From assembly GCF_963678835.1 (NCBI RefSeq), contig NZ_OY787469.1:3410001-3474000 (forward strand): a DNA stretch of 64,000 nt, in the 5' to 3' direction. The translations under genes and the position numbers were made by a program. Below, piece after piece: positions 25,304 through 34,604 of this stretch. The stretch is from an uncultured Desulfuromonas sp. (lineage in GTDB: Bacteria > Desulfobacterota > Desulfuromonadia > Desulfuromonadales > Desulfuromonadaceae). Numbering within the stretch: position 1 is the first letter of the stretch; every line of letters begins with the position of its first letter. A model generated the notes under the pieces. That model did not search any database, had not been told where the DNA came from, and saw only the letters and a program-made list of their open reading frames with translations.

Positions 25304-26548
25304 GTGAAAATACTCCATATTCTCAGTCAGATTCCCGCTTCGACCGGAAGCGGAATGTATTTGCAGGCCACCATGGAGCATGCCCGTCTTCAAGGACATG
25401 ACAACTTCCTGCTGGCTGGAGTTCCCAACGATTTTCACTTCAAAGACCACTGTGCTCACCTGCCCTGCAGCGCTGACCCGGAACTGGTCCGTTTTGGCCA
25501 TGACACGGACTTTCAGGTCGTGGGCATGAGCGATGTCATGCCCTACCCAAGCACCCGATTCTGTGATCTCAGTGCCGATGATCTGGCCCGCTACGAAGCC
25601 TGTTTTGACGTGCGGCTACGCTCCGCGATCGCACGCTGGCAACCTGATATCATCCACGCACATCACTTGTGGTTACTCACATCGATGGCGCGACAACGGT
25701 TCCCGGAGATCCCCATGGTCGCCAGTTGCCACGGTTCCGATTTGCGCCAGTTTCACACCTGTTGCCATCTGCAACAGCAAGTACTTTACGGTTGTCGTCA
25801 AGTTGATGCCGTTTGTGCTTTGAATGAAGGACAAAAACGACAGATCAGCTCCGAGTATGAAATTGATCTGCAACGCATCCATGTTGTCGGTGCCGGTTTC
25901 AACAGCAATTTGTTCCATCCCCCGCAAACAACCAAGACGCCAACCGGCCCCATTCAGATTATCTATGTCGGCAAACTCAGTCGCGCCAAAGGGGTTCCGT
26001 GGCTCATCAAAGCCTTGCAACGGTTGGAACAAAAACAGTGGCACTTTCACTTGATCGGTGACAGCAAAGGGGAAGAGAAGGACGAGATCATCACTCTGGC
26101 GCAACAATTAGGAAACAACGTCACCCAGCATGGCAGCCTCAAACCAGCCCAATTGGCAAAAATCTTAAAAGAAAGTCACCTGTTTATTCTACCGTCCTTT
26201 TTTGAAGGGGTACCACTGGTCGTGCTGGAAGCACTGGCCTGCGGTTGCCGGGTGATCACCACCAACCTGCCCGGGATCAAAGAGGTTTTTGGTCACCTAA
26301 CCTGCGATTGGTTGCAACGCGTCGAATTACCCGAAATGGCAACCATCGACCAACCTCGCCCCGATAGCGAAGAGGGTTTCATCCAGAGCTTGCAAGAAAA
26401 GATCACGGCGCAACTCAGTGCAATCAAAAACAATCCGACCCTCCGTCCACCACAAGAGGTGCAGGACGTGATTCGCAACTATGAATGGGAAAGCACCTTC
26501 AGCAGGATAGAGAAGGTCTATGAGCAGATTTTACCCCTGAAACAGTGA
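25304..26548 (+). CDS. GT4-family glycosyltransferase
   Basis: 414 residues, GTG start with AGGA 10 bases upstream. GT-B layout: N-terminal acceptor domain (LHILSQIPASTGSGMYLQ, then DIIHAHHLWLL and CHGSDLRQFH) and C-terminal donor domain with IIYVGKLSRAKGVPWLIKAL and the EX7E-type FFEGVPLVVLEALACG. It moves a sugar from a nucleotide donor to an unknown acceptor, likely a surface glycan or glycolipid. Isolated from other glycan genes; convergent with the phosphatase gene after it. The sugar cannot be predicted. Confidence 0.9.
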   Translation: MKILHILSQIPASTGSGMYLQATMEHARLQGHDNFLLAGVPNDFHFKDHCAHLPCSADPELVRFGHDTDFQVVGMSDVMPYPSTRFCDLSADDLARYEACFDVRLRSAIARWQPDIIHAHHLWLLTSMARQRFPEIPMVASCHGSDLRQFHTCCHLQQQVLYGCRQVDAVCALNEGQKRQISSEYEIDLQRIHVVGAGFNSNLFHPPQTTKTPTGPIQIIYVGKLSRAKGVPWLIKALQRLEQKQWHFHLIGDSKGEEKDEIITLAQQLGNNVTQHGSLKPAQLAKILKESHLFILPSFFEGVPLVVLEALACGCRVITTNLPGIKEVFGHLTCDWLQRVELPEMATIDQPRPDSEEGFIQSLQEKITAQLSAIKNNPTLRPPQEVQDVIRNYEWESTFSRIEKVYEQILPLKQ

Positions 26549-26614
26549 AGCCATTGGCAGCAAAATGTCAGCATTTATTGATGGGCTGAAAGGATTAACG
26601 TTTTGCTCGCGGGT

Positions 26615-27472
26615 TCACGGGGCCAGGCACACAGCAATGGCGGCCATGTCATCGTGGGGTTTAAACCGAGGGAACTGACGGCAATGTGGGTCGGCCTTCT
26701 CCTGCCGGCGAACCCAGCGCCCGACACCGTCCAGCCCATCTTCAAGATAACGTTCGGCAATGGCCTCAAAATCAGGATCGTCACCCGCCGAAGACGGGGG
26801 AAACAAGCCATCGCTAAAAGCCAAAATGTGGCTGAACGCACCATGATGCACCCGACCATGGTGAAGAAACGATTCCACCTGTTCGTCACCACACAGCACA
26901 CCATAATCTTCATTCATCCGCTGGCGCACCCGCTCAATCTGCGGCCGCAAACGACGCAACGCATCATCAAGGGTTTCCCCAGGTTCCTGCTGCCACTGAA
27001 GTAGCGTCTCCGCATCATGATTATGGTAGGGCGTCAGCAACTGATGCTGCCCATCCCGGTCAATTGCCATAATCAGGCAATCGCCGGTCTGCACCCATTC
27101 AAGTTCGTCACCGGTCATACGAAATACGGCAGCACTGGTGCTCCACCGTTGCAGCTTATCCGTCACATCAACACCATGCTGCTCCATGGTCGCTCGTAAC
27201 CGTCGGTTGGAACGCCGCGCCAGATTCAGCAGGTCATCATCATTGCAGGCAAACTCCGCAGCAGCGACGTGCGCCGCCCACCAAGCCCCGCTTTTTTCAT
27301 CATAGAGATTTTTGACCAGACTGGAGGCACCGTCAAACACCCCGAACAGGTTGTCTTCGATAAGAACCCGATCTTCGTTAAATTGGCCTGAGCCTTGGTG
27401 CCACAATGTGTCGATGTGTAAATTCACGATGAAACGCCATCCGTAAATAGGAAAAACAGATAACGGCATCAT
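26615..27472 (-). CDS. PP2C-family serine/threonine phosphatase
   Basis: Up to 285 residues. Metal-binding motifs of PP2C are visible: NEDRVLIEDNLFGVFDGASS, TGDCLIMAI, FSDGLF and a final DD in FKPHDDMAAIAV. Dephosphorylates Ser/Thr (or acts on signalling phosphoproteins) in the cytoplasm. The start is uncertain: the first ATG, or a GTG about 15 codons later (VNLHIDTLW), where homology probably begins. No kinase gene adjoins it. Complete in domain content. Confidence 0.85.
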   Translation of the reverse strand: MMPLSVFPIYGWRFIVNLHIDTLWHQGSGQFNEDRVLIEDNLFGVFDGASSLVKNLYDEKSGAWWAAHVAAAEFACNDDDLLNLARRSNRRLRATMEQHGVDVTDKLQRWSTSAAVFRMTGDELEWVQTGDCLIMAIDRDGQHQLLTPYHNHDAETLLQWQQEPGETLDDALRRLRPQIERVRQRMNEDYGVLCGDEQVESFLHHGRVHHGAFSHILAFSDGLFPPSSAGDDPDFEAIAERYLEDGLDGVGRWVRRQEKADPHCRQFPRFKPHDDMAAIAVCLAP

Positions 27473-27638
27473 ACATAGGCGCTAAAAATTTGTCACATTG
27501 ATAATTCCGATAGAAAGGCTGTAAATATTCTGCTTTTCCTATATAGGCCCTTTTTGTTGCTCAGGGGGCTTTAAAGGGTTTACAGAAATAGGTGAAACTG
27601 TTATCAGCAGCTAACAATCTCCGGCTATAAAAGTGACT

Positions 27639-28658
27639 ATGCGCTCAAAACAACAGTTGAAAACCTCACAGACATCTTACCCACCGTTGCGGTGGTGGCT
27701 TTTGCCTATCCTCTTATTGGCGACAGCATCGCCGGGTTATGCAGCGGCCTCGAATCAATTCGCTCACTGGCTGGATATTTTGCGCCAGGATGCCATTGCT
27801 GCAGGAATCTCAAGCAATACGGTCGATATAGCCTTGTCCGGCCTTCGCGAACCAAAGAAAAAGGTCATTCATCACGATCGCAATCAACCGGAAAAGAAAG
27901 CCACCCTTCAGCACTATATGGCCGGAAAAATCAATCGCACCCGCATTGAACATGGTCGGACCATGCTGGAGCGCTACCCCACCTGGCTGACGCGGGTTGA
28001 ACAACGCTACGGCGTGCCACGCCGCTATCTGATTGCCCTGTGGGGGATCGAGACCCATTACGGAGCTTATCCCGGCAATTTCCCGGTGATTCAGGCTCTG
28101 GCCACCCTGGCCTATGATTCACGCCGGGGCGACTATTTTCGCCAAGAGCTCTTAAAGGCGCTGAGGATTCTCGATGAGGGACATGTTTCTCTGGCACGCA
28201 TGAAAGGCTCGTGGGCGGGAGCCATGGGGCAATGTCAATTTATGCCGTCGTCATTTTATCATTACGCCATTGACGGCAATAAGGATGGTCGCATCGATAT
28301 CTGGGCAACAATTCCGGACATTTTCGCTTCTATGTCCAACTACCTGGAGAAGGCACATTGGCAGACGGGACAAACCTGGGGACGCGAGGTCGCGGTTCCG
28401 AAAGATCTTGATCACGACCTGATCGGACTTAAAACACGATTGCCGCTGGCGCAATGGCGACAGCATGGTGTTCGGCAACTCAATGATTCGCCCCTGCCAT
28501 CATCCGAACTTCGCGCCTCGTTGATTGCTCCGGATGGTCTGAATGGCCCCACCTATCTGGTGTATGATAATTTTCGCGCGTTACTGCGCTGGAACCGGTC
28601 GCACCGGTTTGCCATTACGGTTGGCACACTGGCCGACAAGCTTGTTGAAAAAAAATAA
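27639..28658 (+). CDS. Lytic murein transglycosylase, MltB/SltB family
   Basis: 339 residues from the ATG at 27639; a GTG two codons earlier is possible and no good ribosome binding site distinguishes them. Hydrophobic signal segment near residues 18-36 ending in AAA. The catalytic Glu lies in ALWGIETHYGAYPG near residue 145, with the family's FMPSSFYHYAIDGNKDGRIDIW near 205-227. Cleaves peptidoglycan glycan strands to anhydro-muropeptides in the periplasm. The C-terminal peptidoglycan-binding domain of some homologues is absent. Confidence 0.9.
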   Translation: MRSKQQLKTSQTSYPPLRWWLLPILLLATASPGYAAASNQFAHWLDILRQDAIAAGISSNTVDIALSGLREPKKKVIHHDRNQPEKKATLQHYMAGKINRTRIEHGRTMLERYPTWLTRVEQRYGVPRRYLIALWGIETHYGAYPGNFPVIQALATLAYDSRRGDYFRQELLKALRILDEGHVSLARMKGSWAGAMGQCQFMPSSFYHYAIDGNKDGRIDIWATIPDIFASMSNYLEKAHWQTGQTWGREVAVPKDLDHDLIGLKTRLPLAQWRQHGVRQLNDSPLPSSELRASLIAPDGLNGPTYLVYDNFRALLRWNRSHRFAITVGTLADKLVEKK

Positions 28659-28704
28659 CCCCGGACGTGATCATCACGGAGAAATCCCGACAGAACCAAC
28701 CTTT

Positions 28705-28741
28705 TCGGGGCTGCTTCGACGTAGGTGCCAAGCAGCCCCGA
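28705..28741. terminator. GC-rich hairpin between convergent genes
   Basis: CGGGGCTGCTT/AAGCAGCCCCG, an 11-bp perfect stem with a 13-base loop preceded by TTTT. No long T-run follows on either strand, so termination efficiency is uncertain. Confidence 0.55.
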
Positions 28742-28765
28742 GTTCACCTGATCGACTTGACAGAA

Positions 28766-28852
28766 GTCCCATCCGGGAGCTTTTCAACGAGGCAATCCGA
28801 AAAGGCGATTTTCCGTCTTGCTTACAGGCTGTTTTTCAACAGCCCGTTAAAA
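28766..28852. repeat. Partial REP-like module E
   Basis: CCCATCCGGG...TTTTCAACGAGGC followed by TTTCCGTCTTGCTTAC and AGGCTGTTTTTCAACAGCC. The same modules occur in the copies at 22261-22325 and 38700-38790, here without the GAGCGAATT arms. Lies at the 3' end of the outer-membrane protein gene. Confidence 0.65.
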
Positions 28853-29434
28853 ATGATAGCTCACGCCCAGCCGTAAAGTGACAAGACCCATTGTTTTGTT
28901 TTTATCCCCGGCGATGCTGATCTCATCGCCGCAGGTGGTCACTTCGAGATTGGTCGAGATCTTTTCATTGTACTGGTAGCTGGCCCCACCGCCCAACAAG
29001 GCACGGAAATGATCGTCCGATGTTTGCTCACCATTCTGCGTGATCTCATAGTCGAGGGCGGCGGCACCGAGGATTCCGTAGACGGACCAACTGTCCCACT
29101 CATAGCCGATATGGGTCTTCACGCCATATTGGCTATCGAGTTCCAGCCTGTCGCCGTCGGAAAACGTTTCGTCCTGAGACGTGTCATGGTAAAAAGCTTC
29201 ACCGGCGACGAACATTCCCTTAAAAATCCTGTGCTTATAACCGGCATAAATCCCGCCGGAAAAATTTGAATCGCCATCAAGCTTATCCGTGTTGCCTCCA
29301 CTGTCGACCACAACTCCGGAACCGACAGCCGCCGCTCCGACATAGAAACCGTTACCGCTACCACCTGCATACGCCGTACCTGCCGCGAAAACGAGCGCGA
29401 CAGCCGACAGGACCAGATACGTCATGTTTTTCAT
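28847..29434 (-). CDS. Small outer-membrane beta-barrel protein
   Basis: About 195 residues from the ATG at 29434 (GGAG 7-8 bases upstream; an adjacent ATG is equally possible). Signal peptide ends in AYAGG. The rest alternates polar and hydrophobic residues as in an 8-stranded barrel (GFYVGAAAVG, SNFSGGIYAGYKHR, YGVKTHIGYEWDSWSVYG) and ends in Phe after LRLGVSYHF, the usual barrel-assembly signal. OmpX/OprF-type porin or structural protein. It is divergent from a two-component system across an operator-rich region and is a likely regulatory target. Confidence 0.8.
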   Translation of the reverse strand: MKNMTYLVLSAVALVFAAGTAYAGGSGNGFYVGAAAVGSGVVVDSGGNTDKLDGDSNFSGGIYAGYKHRIFKGMFVAGEAFYHDTSQDETFSDGDRLELDSQYGVKTHIGYEWDSWSVYGILGAAALDYEITQNGEQTSDDHFRALLGGGASYQYNEKISTNLEVTTCGDEISIAGDKNKTMGLVTLRLGVSYHF

Positions 29435-29550
29435 CATCAATCTCCTTTTGTTTATCAAGACGAGGTCGGATTGTTCTTAACGCGCCGTCTTTTGCCGACG
29501 CGTGTTTTCACGTCACAACGTTACGCCGTAGAGGCCTCTCAAGCTGTGGA

Positions 29551-29648
29551 ATTTGTGTATGAATTTGTCTGGATTTGTAAGGTCGCCACCGCGACGGCCG
29601 TCGGTTCGGGCCGACAGAGGCTACAAAATCATACAAATGCAGACAAAA
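29551..29648. promoter_or_regulatory. Putative response-regulator binding array
   Basis: TTTGT occurs at 29552, 29564 and 29574, and its complement ACAAA at 29623, 29633 and 29643. The second set has an exact 10-bp period, the first 12 and 10. The two clusters face each other across a GC-rich 45-bp spacer. Helical phasing and the position between the barrel gene and the regulator gene suit OmpR-family dimers. Confidence 0.5.
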
Positions 29649-29817
29649 GATCTACGGACTGCGCCGTGCCCTTTCGTGTTATGAACAAACCTGCGGCGTC
29701 TTTACATCGGGAAAACATTGCGGCTTGTCGAGCGGCGGGAGTTTCATTATCATTGACGCACAGACCATCGGCGCCGCCGAGGCCGTGCTGAACCCCCAAC
29801 AGACGAAATCAAACCAC

Positions 29818-30531
29818 ATGACCATGCGAAAACATCTTTTCCTGGTTGAAGATGACCAGAGGCTTGGGGACCTGATCACCTCTTATTTGACCCAGCAGGG
29901 ATTCAGCGTCACCATTGAACGCCGGGGCGATAGCGCTCCGGCGCGAATTCTCGAAGAGCAGCCGGACCTGGTCGTCCTGGATCTGCTGTTGCCCGGCCTG
30001 GACGGATTGACCATCTGCCAACAGGTTCGCACCGGATACGGCGGCCCTATTCTGATGTTGACGGCCCTTGAAGATGATATGGATCAGGTTGCCGGATTGG
30101 AAATGGGGGCCGACGACTATGTCAAGAAACCGGTACAGCCCCGGGTCCTGCTGGCGCGCATCCGCGCCTTGCTGCGCCGCGTGGAGAAAACCGCCGCTGA
30201 GACAGACACCGCCTCGGTGCCCATCAATGAACTGGTCTTCGGCGGATTGCGGATCAATCACACCGCGCAAAGCGTGCTGCTGAATCAGCAGCCGGTCATC
30301 CTCACCACCAACGAATTCAATCTGCTTTGGCTGCTGGCACGCCATGCCGGACAAATTCTGGATCGCGCCACCATTTACCGCGAACTGAGAGGAATTGATT
30401 ACGACGGGCTGGACAGGTCGGTGGATCTGACGATTTCGCACCTGCGCAAGAAACTTGAAGATGACGCGGACCGGCCCCAGCGCATCAAAACAGTCTGGGG
30501 GCAAGGCTACCTGTTTGCCCTGCAGGCTTGA
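29818..30531 (+). CDS. OmpR-family response regulator, RstA-like
   Basis: 237 residues from the ATG at 29818 (the next ATG two codons later is also possible). Receiver domain with the acidic pair in LVEDD, phospho-acceptor Asp in VLDLLLPG near residue 55, and Lys in YVKKP near 106. C-terminal winged-helix domain with TTNEFNLLWLLARH, LRGIDYDGLDRSVDLTISHL and TVWGQGYLF. Binds direct repeats as a dimer after phosphorylation by the kinase encoded 9 bp downstream. Probably controls its own promoter and the divergent barrel gene. Confidence 0.9.
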   Translation: MTMRKHLFLVEDDQRLGDLITSYLTQQGFSVTIERRGDSAPARILEEQPDLVVLDLLLPGLDGLTICQQVRTGYGGPILMLTALEDDMDQVAGLEMGADDYVKKPVQPRVLLARIRALLRRVEKTAAETDTASVPINELVFGGLRINHTAQSVLLNQQPVILTTNEFNLLWLLARHAGQILDRATIYRELRGIDYDGLDRSVDLTISHLRKKLEDDADRPQRIKTVWGQGYLFALQA

Positions 30532-30540
30532 GGCGTGCCG

Positions 30541-31830
30541 ATGAAGCGAATTTTTCTCTCTTTTTTCCTGTTTATCATGATCAGCATGGTCGGATTGCAG
30601 TACATGCAGCCACTGTTGATCGGCAAACCGCTGCAAGACTATTACCACGAAGAGTACATCGCCTATTGGCGGGATCTGACCCGGGGAACCTTTCAGCTCT
30701 TGTTGAACGAGCTCCGGCCACTCACGCCCGCTGAGCAGAAGCGCCGGATAGAACAGCTGCAAAACCACTTCGGGTACCCGCTCGCCCTGACCGATTCAGG
30801 GCATCTGCACGTGACGACGGCGGAGCGGCAACAGTTGACAAAACACCTCATTGTCGTCAAAGACAACGGTGAGATGTTTTACCGGCTCATCCCGAAAACC
30901 GACACGGTGATCGCCATGGGTCCGGTCAAGGATTTTGCCCCGTCGGTGCAGATCGATCTTTTGTCCTGGGCGGTCATCACCCTGCTTTTCGGCCTGATGG
31001 CGTTACTCTGGGCACGGCCGTTCTGGTCAAAGCTGAACGCCATCTGCAACGCAGCCCAGGCCTTCGGCCAGGGCGATTTCAGTGCCAGGGCGCAACTGCC
31101 GCAACGTTCGGCTCTGGCCCCCCTGGCCAACACCTTTAACGACATGGCCGGCCGGATACAACAGCTGATCAGCTCCCATAAGGAGCTGACCCGGGCGGTT
31201 TCCCATGAGTTGCGCACCCCCATCGCCCGTATTCGCTTTGCTCTGGAAATGGCGCACGCTCCGGCAAATAAAACCGATCAACGCATGTTTCTCAACGAAA
31301 TCAACCGGGATGTTGATGAATTAGACGAACTGGTGTCGGAACTTCTGACCCATGCCCGCTTTGATCGGGAAGCTCCGGGGCTCCGTCGGGAAGAGCAGCT
31401 CATGGCCCCCTGGCTGATGCAGACCGTGACGGAGGTAAAACCCGCGTTGGCCAAGGTAACGGTCATCTGCCTGATTGCCGATGACGCTCAGAAGATGCGG
31501 GCACGCATCGCACCGCGTGACTTGGCCCGGGCAGTAAGCAATTTGATTCTCAATGCCGGAAAGTATGCCGAAAAGCAAATCGTCGTCACTCTCGAGACGC
31601 AGGAAGACCGCTGCCTGATCCATATTGATGATGACGGTCCCGGCATTCCCGTCGCCGACCGTGAACGCATCTTCGAGCCGTTCGTCCGTCTGGATTCCAG
31701 CCGCAGTAAAGAGACCGGCGGTCACGGCCTGGGCCTGGCCATCGTCAAGCAAGTCATCACCCTGCACGGCGGAAGTGTACAGGTGGAAGCCTCGCCGCTT
31801 GGTGGCGCCCGTTTTACACTCCTCTGGTGA
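30541..31830 (+). CDS. Sensor histidine kinase, RstB-like
   Basis: 429 residues from the ATG at 30541. Membrane segments at about 5-22 and 138-158 enclose a periplasmic domain of about 115 residues. HAMP follows (ARPFWSKLNAICNAAQAFGQGDF), then the H-box AVSHELRTPIARIRF near residue 222 with the phosphorylatable His, N-box SNLILNAGKYA, and G-boxes DDDGPGIP and GGHGLGLAIVKQ. Complete. Phosphorylates the adjacent regulator. The periplasmic signal is not recognisable. Confidence 0.92.
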   Translation: MKRIFLSFFLFIMISMVGLQYMQPLLIGKPLQDYYHEEYIAYWRDLTRGTFQLLLNELRPLTPAEQKRRIEQLQNHFGYPLALTDSGHLHVTTAERQQLTKHLIVVKDNGEMFYRLIPKTDTVIAMGPVKDFAPSVQIDLLSWAVITLLFGLMALLWARPFWSKLNAICNAAQAFGQGDFSARAQLPQRSALAPLANTFNDMAGRIQQLISSHKELTRAVSHELRTPIARIRFALEMAHAPANKTDQRMFLNEINRDVDELDELVSELLTHARFDREAPGLRREEQLMAPWLMQTVTEVKPALAKVTVICLIADDAQKMRARIAPRDLARAVSNLILNAGKYAEKQIVVTLETQEDRCLIHIDDDGPGIPVADRERIFEPFVRLDSSRSKETGGHGLGLAIVKQVITLHGGSVQVEASPLGGARFTLLW

Positions 31831-32145
31831 TAGGCTCTTGTGCCGTCGACAGGTGTTATCATTGCCGACCCTTCTTTGAAACAACAGCAAAAACCATTCT
31901 ATTTTTAATTGTTTTTATGCATTTTTTTTCAATATCAAGCTGCCGTTGAAGCATTTAATACACAGCGTTCACCACACAAAAAAAGGCAACATTAAATTAA
32001 CAACCCGTTAATTTCATTTACGAAACAAACGAAACCCTTTGCCACGGCCGCAACACAAGGCCAACAGTCCCGTGTCGGCGGTAAAAATTGCAACACTGTT
32101 CTTAAATAGGTATGATTCCCTTTCACCCGCATCAGTAAGATCAAG
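31831..32145. other. Gene-free region
   Basis: AT-rich non-coding stretch after the kinase gene with A/T runs near 31905-31925 and 31978-32000. No terminator of standard form and no supported ORF. Confidence 0.4.
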
Positions 32146-32298
32146 GTGAATAAGAGCGTACACGTGCTTGGGCTGAATGCGTTTGAAAAAATCCGGGTCG
32201 CCCCCAGAGATCCGGTAGTGATTTTTTCAAAGCTCAGTCGGCTCAATGAGCTGTGCGATCTGCCACCGGTAGCTTCACTGATTCAGGTTTCAATGTAG
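32146..32298 (+). CDS. Possible 50-residue protein upstream of the FNT channel gene
   Basis: GTG at 32146 to TAG at 32298. AAGG lies almost against the GTG, a poor spacing. The translation looks protein-like (VLGLNAFEKIRVAPRDPVV, then FSKLSRLNELCDLPPV) but I do not recognise it. It ends 18 bp before the FNT start. It may be a leader-type small protein, a fragment of a lost gene, or chance. Confidence 0.3.
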   Translation: MNKSVHVLGLNAFEKIRVAPRDPVVIFSKLSRLNELCDLPPVASLIQVSM

Positions 32299-32316
32299 AT
32301 TGAAAGGATTATTTTC

Positions 32317-33159
32317 ATGGCAAATTTCATCCCTCCTCAGGGCTTGGCACAGGCTCTGGTTCCCTGGGGGACCAAAAAAGCGCAGCGTCCCCTTGTTGAT
32401 CTTTTAGTTCTCGGCTTTCTGGCGGGAGCATATATCGGTTTTGCCGCACATCTGGCAACAGTCGTAGGCACAGGTGACTTTGCCTGGCTGGGCATGAAGA
32501 AGCTTGCGGTGGGGGCGGTATTCAGTCTCGGTCTGATGCTGGTGATCATTCCCGGCTCAGAATTGTGGACCGGCAATACTCTGATGAGCGTCTCCTTGTT
32601 GCAACGACAAATCTCCTGGAAAGAGATGATGCGTAACTGGCTGCTGGTCTATATCGGCAATCTGCTGGGTTCACTGTTTCTTGCCTGGATGATTGCCGGG
32701 CAGACGGGGATTCTTGACGGTCCGATCGGCGTATCCGCAGTGAAGATTGCCGTCGCCAAGGTTTCTCAACCCGTAGCAGGCAGCTCACACAATCTGGCCT
32801 ATTTTTTTCGGGCCGTAGGCTGTAACTGGCTCGTCTGCCTGGCGATCCTGCTGGCCATGGCGGCTCAGGACATCGGCGGTAAAATCCTCGGCATCTTCTT
32901 TCCAATCATGGCGTTTGTCGCCTCTGGTTTCGAACACGCAATTGCCAATATGTACTTTATTCCAGCTGGGATTTTTGCACGTCAATGGCCAAATGTGCAG
33001 GCCACGATAGATATGGACCCTACCGTTATGGCTTCATTGACCTGGTCAAGCATGTGGATAGACAATCTGCTGGTAGTCTCTCTGGGGAACCTTGTCGGAG
33101 GAAGCATTTTTGTCGGTGGGCTGTACTGGTTGGTTTATATTCGCCGAACAAGCCAATAA
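32317..33159 (+). CDS. Formate/nitrite transporter (FNT) family channel
   Basis: 280 residues with six membrane segments. FNT hallmarks: FLAGAYIGFAAHLAT near residue 35, GSELWTGNTL near 88, and GFEHAIANMYFIP near 208, which contains the central His. Carries small monovalent anions such as formate or nitrite across the inner membrane. AAAGGA lies 8 bases before the ATG. No formate dehydrogenase or nitrite reductase gene is adjacent, so the substrate is open. Confidence 0.92.
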   Translation: MANFIPPQGLAQALVPWGTKKAQRPLVDLLVLGFLAGAYIGFAAHLATVVGTGDFAWLGMKKLAVGAVFSLGLMLVIIPGSELWTGNTLMSVSLLQRQISWKEMMRNWLLVYIGNLLGSLFLAWMIAGQTGILDGPIGVSAVKIAVAKVSQPVAGSSHNLAYFFRAVGCNWLVCLAILLAMAAQDIGGKILGIFFPIMAFVASGFEHAIANMYFIPAGIFARQWPNVQATIDMDPTVMASLTWSSMWIDNLLVVSLGNLVGGSIFVGGLYWLVYIRRTSQ

Positions 33160-33377
33160 CCCAGGCACAGTGTAGCCGTCCAAAGCCACAGGACATCATC
33201 CCATTTCAGAACACGCATTCGCGCTGTTTTTCTTCCGGTTACAGTCAGTTACACCTCTTCTACTTTTTTTGGCATTGACATTAATAAATAGAAAAAGCAA
33301 AATAAAAAAACTTCTCTCATCAATATTTCCAATTTCAATTGATAGCCACTTCCCCCTGTTTCTGACTCGGGTCATAC

Positions 33378-34604
33378 ATGCATCGTCTTTTTATCATCAC
33401 CTTTTGCGTGCTTTTTCTGTGCACCAGTGTGGCCAGTATGGCGCATGCACTCGGCTTAGCAGAGAACATTCAACTCCACGGCTTCGCCTCCCAAGGCTAC
33501 ATCCGCAGTCACAACAACAATTTCCTGGTGCACAGTCGCTCCGGGTCGATCAAGATGACCGATGTCGGCCTCGATCTCAACTGGCGACCGTTTCAATCCC
33601 TGCGTATCGGGGTACAGGGTTATTACCGCAATCTGGGTGATTACAACGAAAATCGCGTTGTTCTGGATTGGGGCGTTGTTGATTACCAGCCTTGGGACAT
33701 CTTCGGCGTTCGTGCCGGTAAAATAAAAATGCCCTTAGGGCTCTACAATGAGGTGCGTGATTCGCCTTTTTTGCTGCCGATGGTGTTTCTGCCGCAAAGT
33801 ATCTATGATGAAAGCCGTCGCGACAGCAATCTGGCTTACATCGGTTTGGGAGTGTACGGCAATCTCCCCTGTGGTCCATATGGCGATATAGATTATCACC
33901 TGTTCACCGGCCAAACAGATGTCCCTGATGAAAGTCAGCTTGAACAAAACAACGAAAACTCGGCTATTGCGGCCATCAATCGCAATAACACACTGCCTGC
34001 CGGAAAAAAGAACCCCTTACTACCAAGCCGCTACCAATCTCTTGATCGTGAAAGTGATGATCTGTACGGTGGCGCCGTGGTCTACAATACGCCCTTGGGG
34101 CTACGCCTCAGTTTCACCCTTTTGCACAGTAAGGCCAGCATCTATTTAAATGGGTCATCTCAATCGGCGGGGAACACCTTGGTGCACAACCGTTTTGTCT
34201 TTTCAGCGGAATACACGACGGATCAGTGGCTTATTGCCAGCGAATACAGTGAAACAGACCGGACCACAACCATGTTCGGCTCAACAACGTTGGACGGTCC
34301 GACGCAATCCTGGTACGTCATGGTCTGCTATAACCCATTTGACGACTGGACATTCTCACTGCTTTACGATGAATTTTTTCGGATGAAGCACGATAAGCAC
34401 AGCGATGAGCGGCCTCAAGCAGAACCCTACACGGGCTGGCGCAAGGATATCGGCGCAGGTGTCCGTTACGATCTCAATGACTGGTGTAATTTGAAGTTTG
34501 AATACCACTATGTCGACGGTACCGCTATGCAGCTGAGTGTCATCAATGATGATCCCAAACGATACTGGAGCTATTTTGCAGCCAGGCTTTCGGTGATATT
34601 TTGA
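33378..34604 (+). CDS. Outer-membrane porin-like beta-barrel
   Basis: 408 residues. Signal peptide 1-25 ending in AHA, then repeated amphipathic strands with many aromatic residues and a C-terminal Phe (AARLSVIF). The segment GVRAGKIKMPLGLYNEVRD is typical of porins that line their channel near the N-terminus. Its TGA stop overlaps the ATG of the next gene, so it is translationally coupled to a periplasmic binding protein. It probably admits the ligand detected by the downstream proteins. Start poorly marked by a ribosome binding site. Confidence 0.8.
   Translation: MHRLFIITFCVLFLCTSVASMAHALGLAENIQLHGFASQGYIRSHNNNFLVHSRSGSIKMTDVGLDLNWRPFQSLRIGVQGYYRNLGDYNENRVVLDWGVVDYQPWDIFGVRAGKIKMPLGLYNEVRDSPFLLPMVFLPQSIYDESRRDSNLAYIGLGVYGNLPCGPYGDIDYHLFTGQTDVPDESQLEQNNENSAIAAINRNNTLPAGKKNPLLPSRYQSLDRESDDLYGGAVVYNTPLGLRLSFTLLHSKASIYLNGSSQSAGNTLVHNRFVFSAEYTTDQWLIASEYSETDRTTTMFGSTTLDGPTQSWYVMVCYNPFDDWTFSLLYDEFFRMKHDKHSDERPQAEPYTGWRKDIGAGVRYDLNDWCNLKFEYHYVDGTAMQLSVINDDPKRYWSYFAARLSVIF

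Noticed and set aside
29809-30768. 319-codon minus-strand ORF
   Set aside because: Antisense to the clear response regulator and kinase genes.
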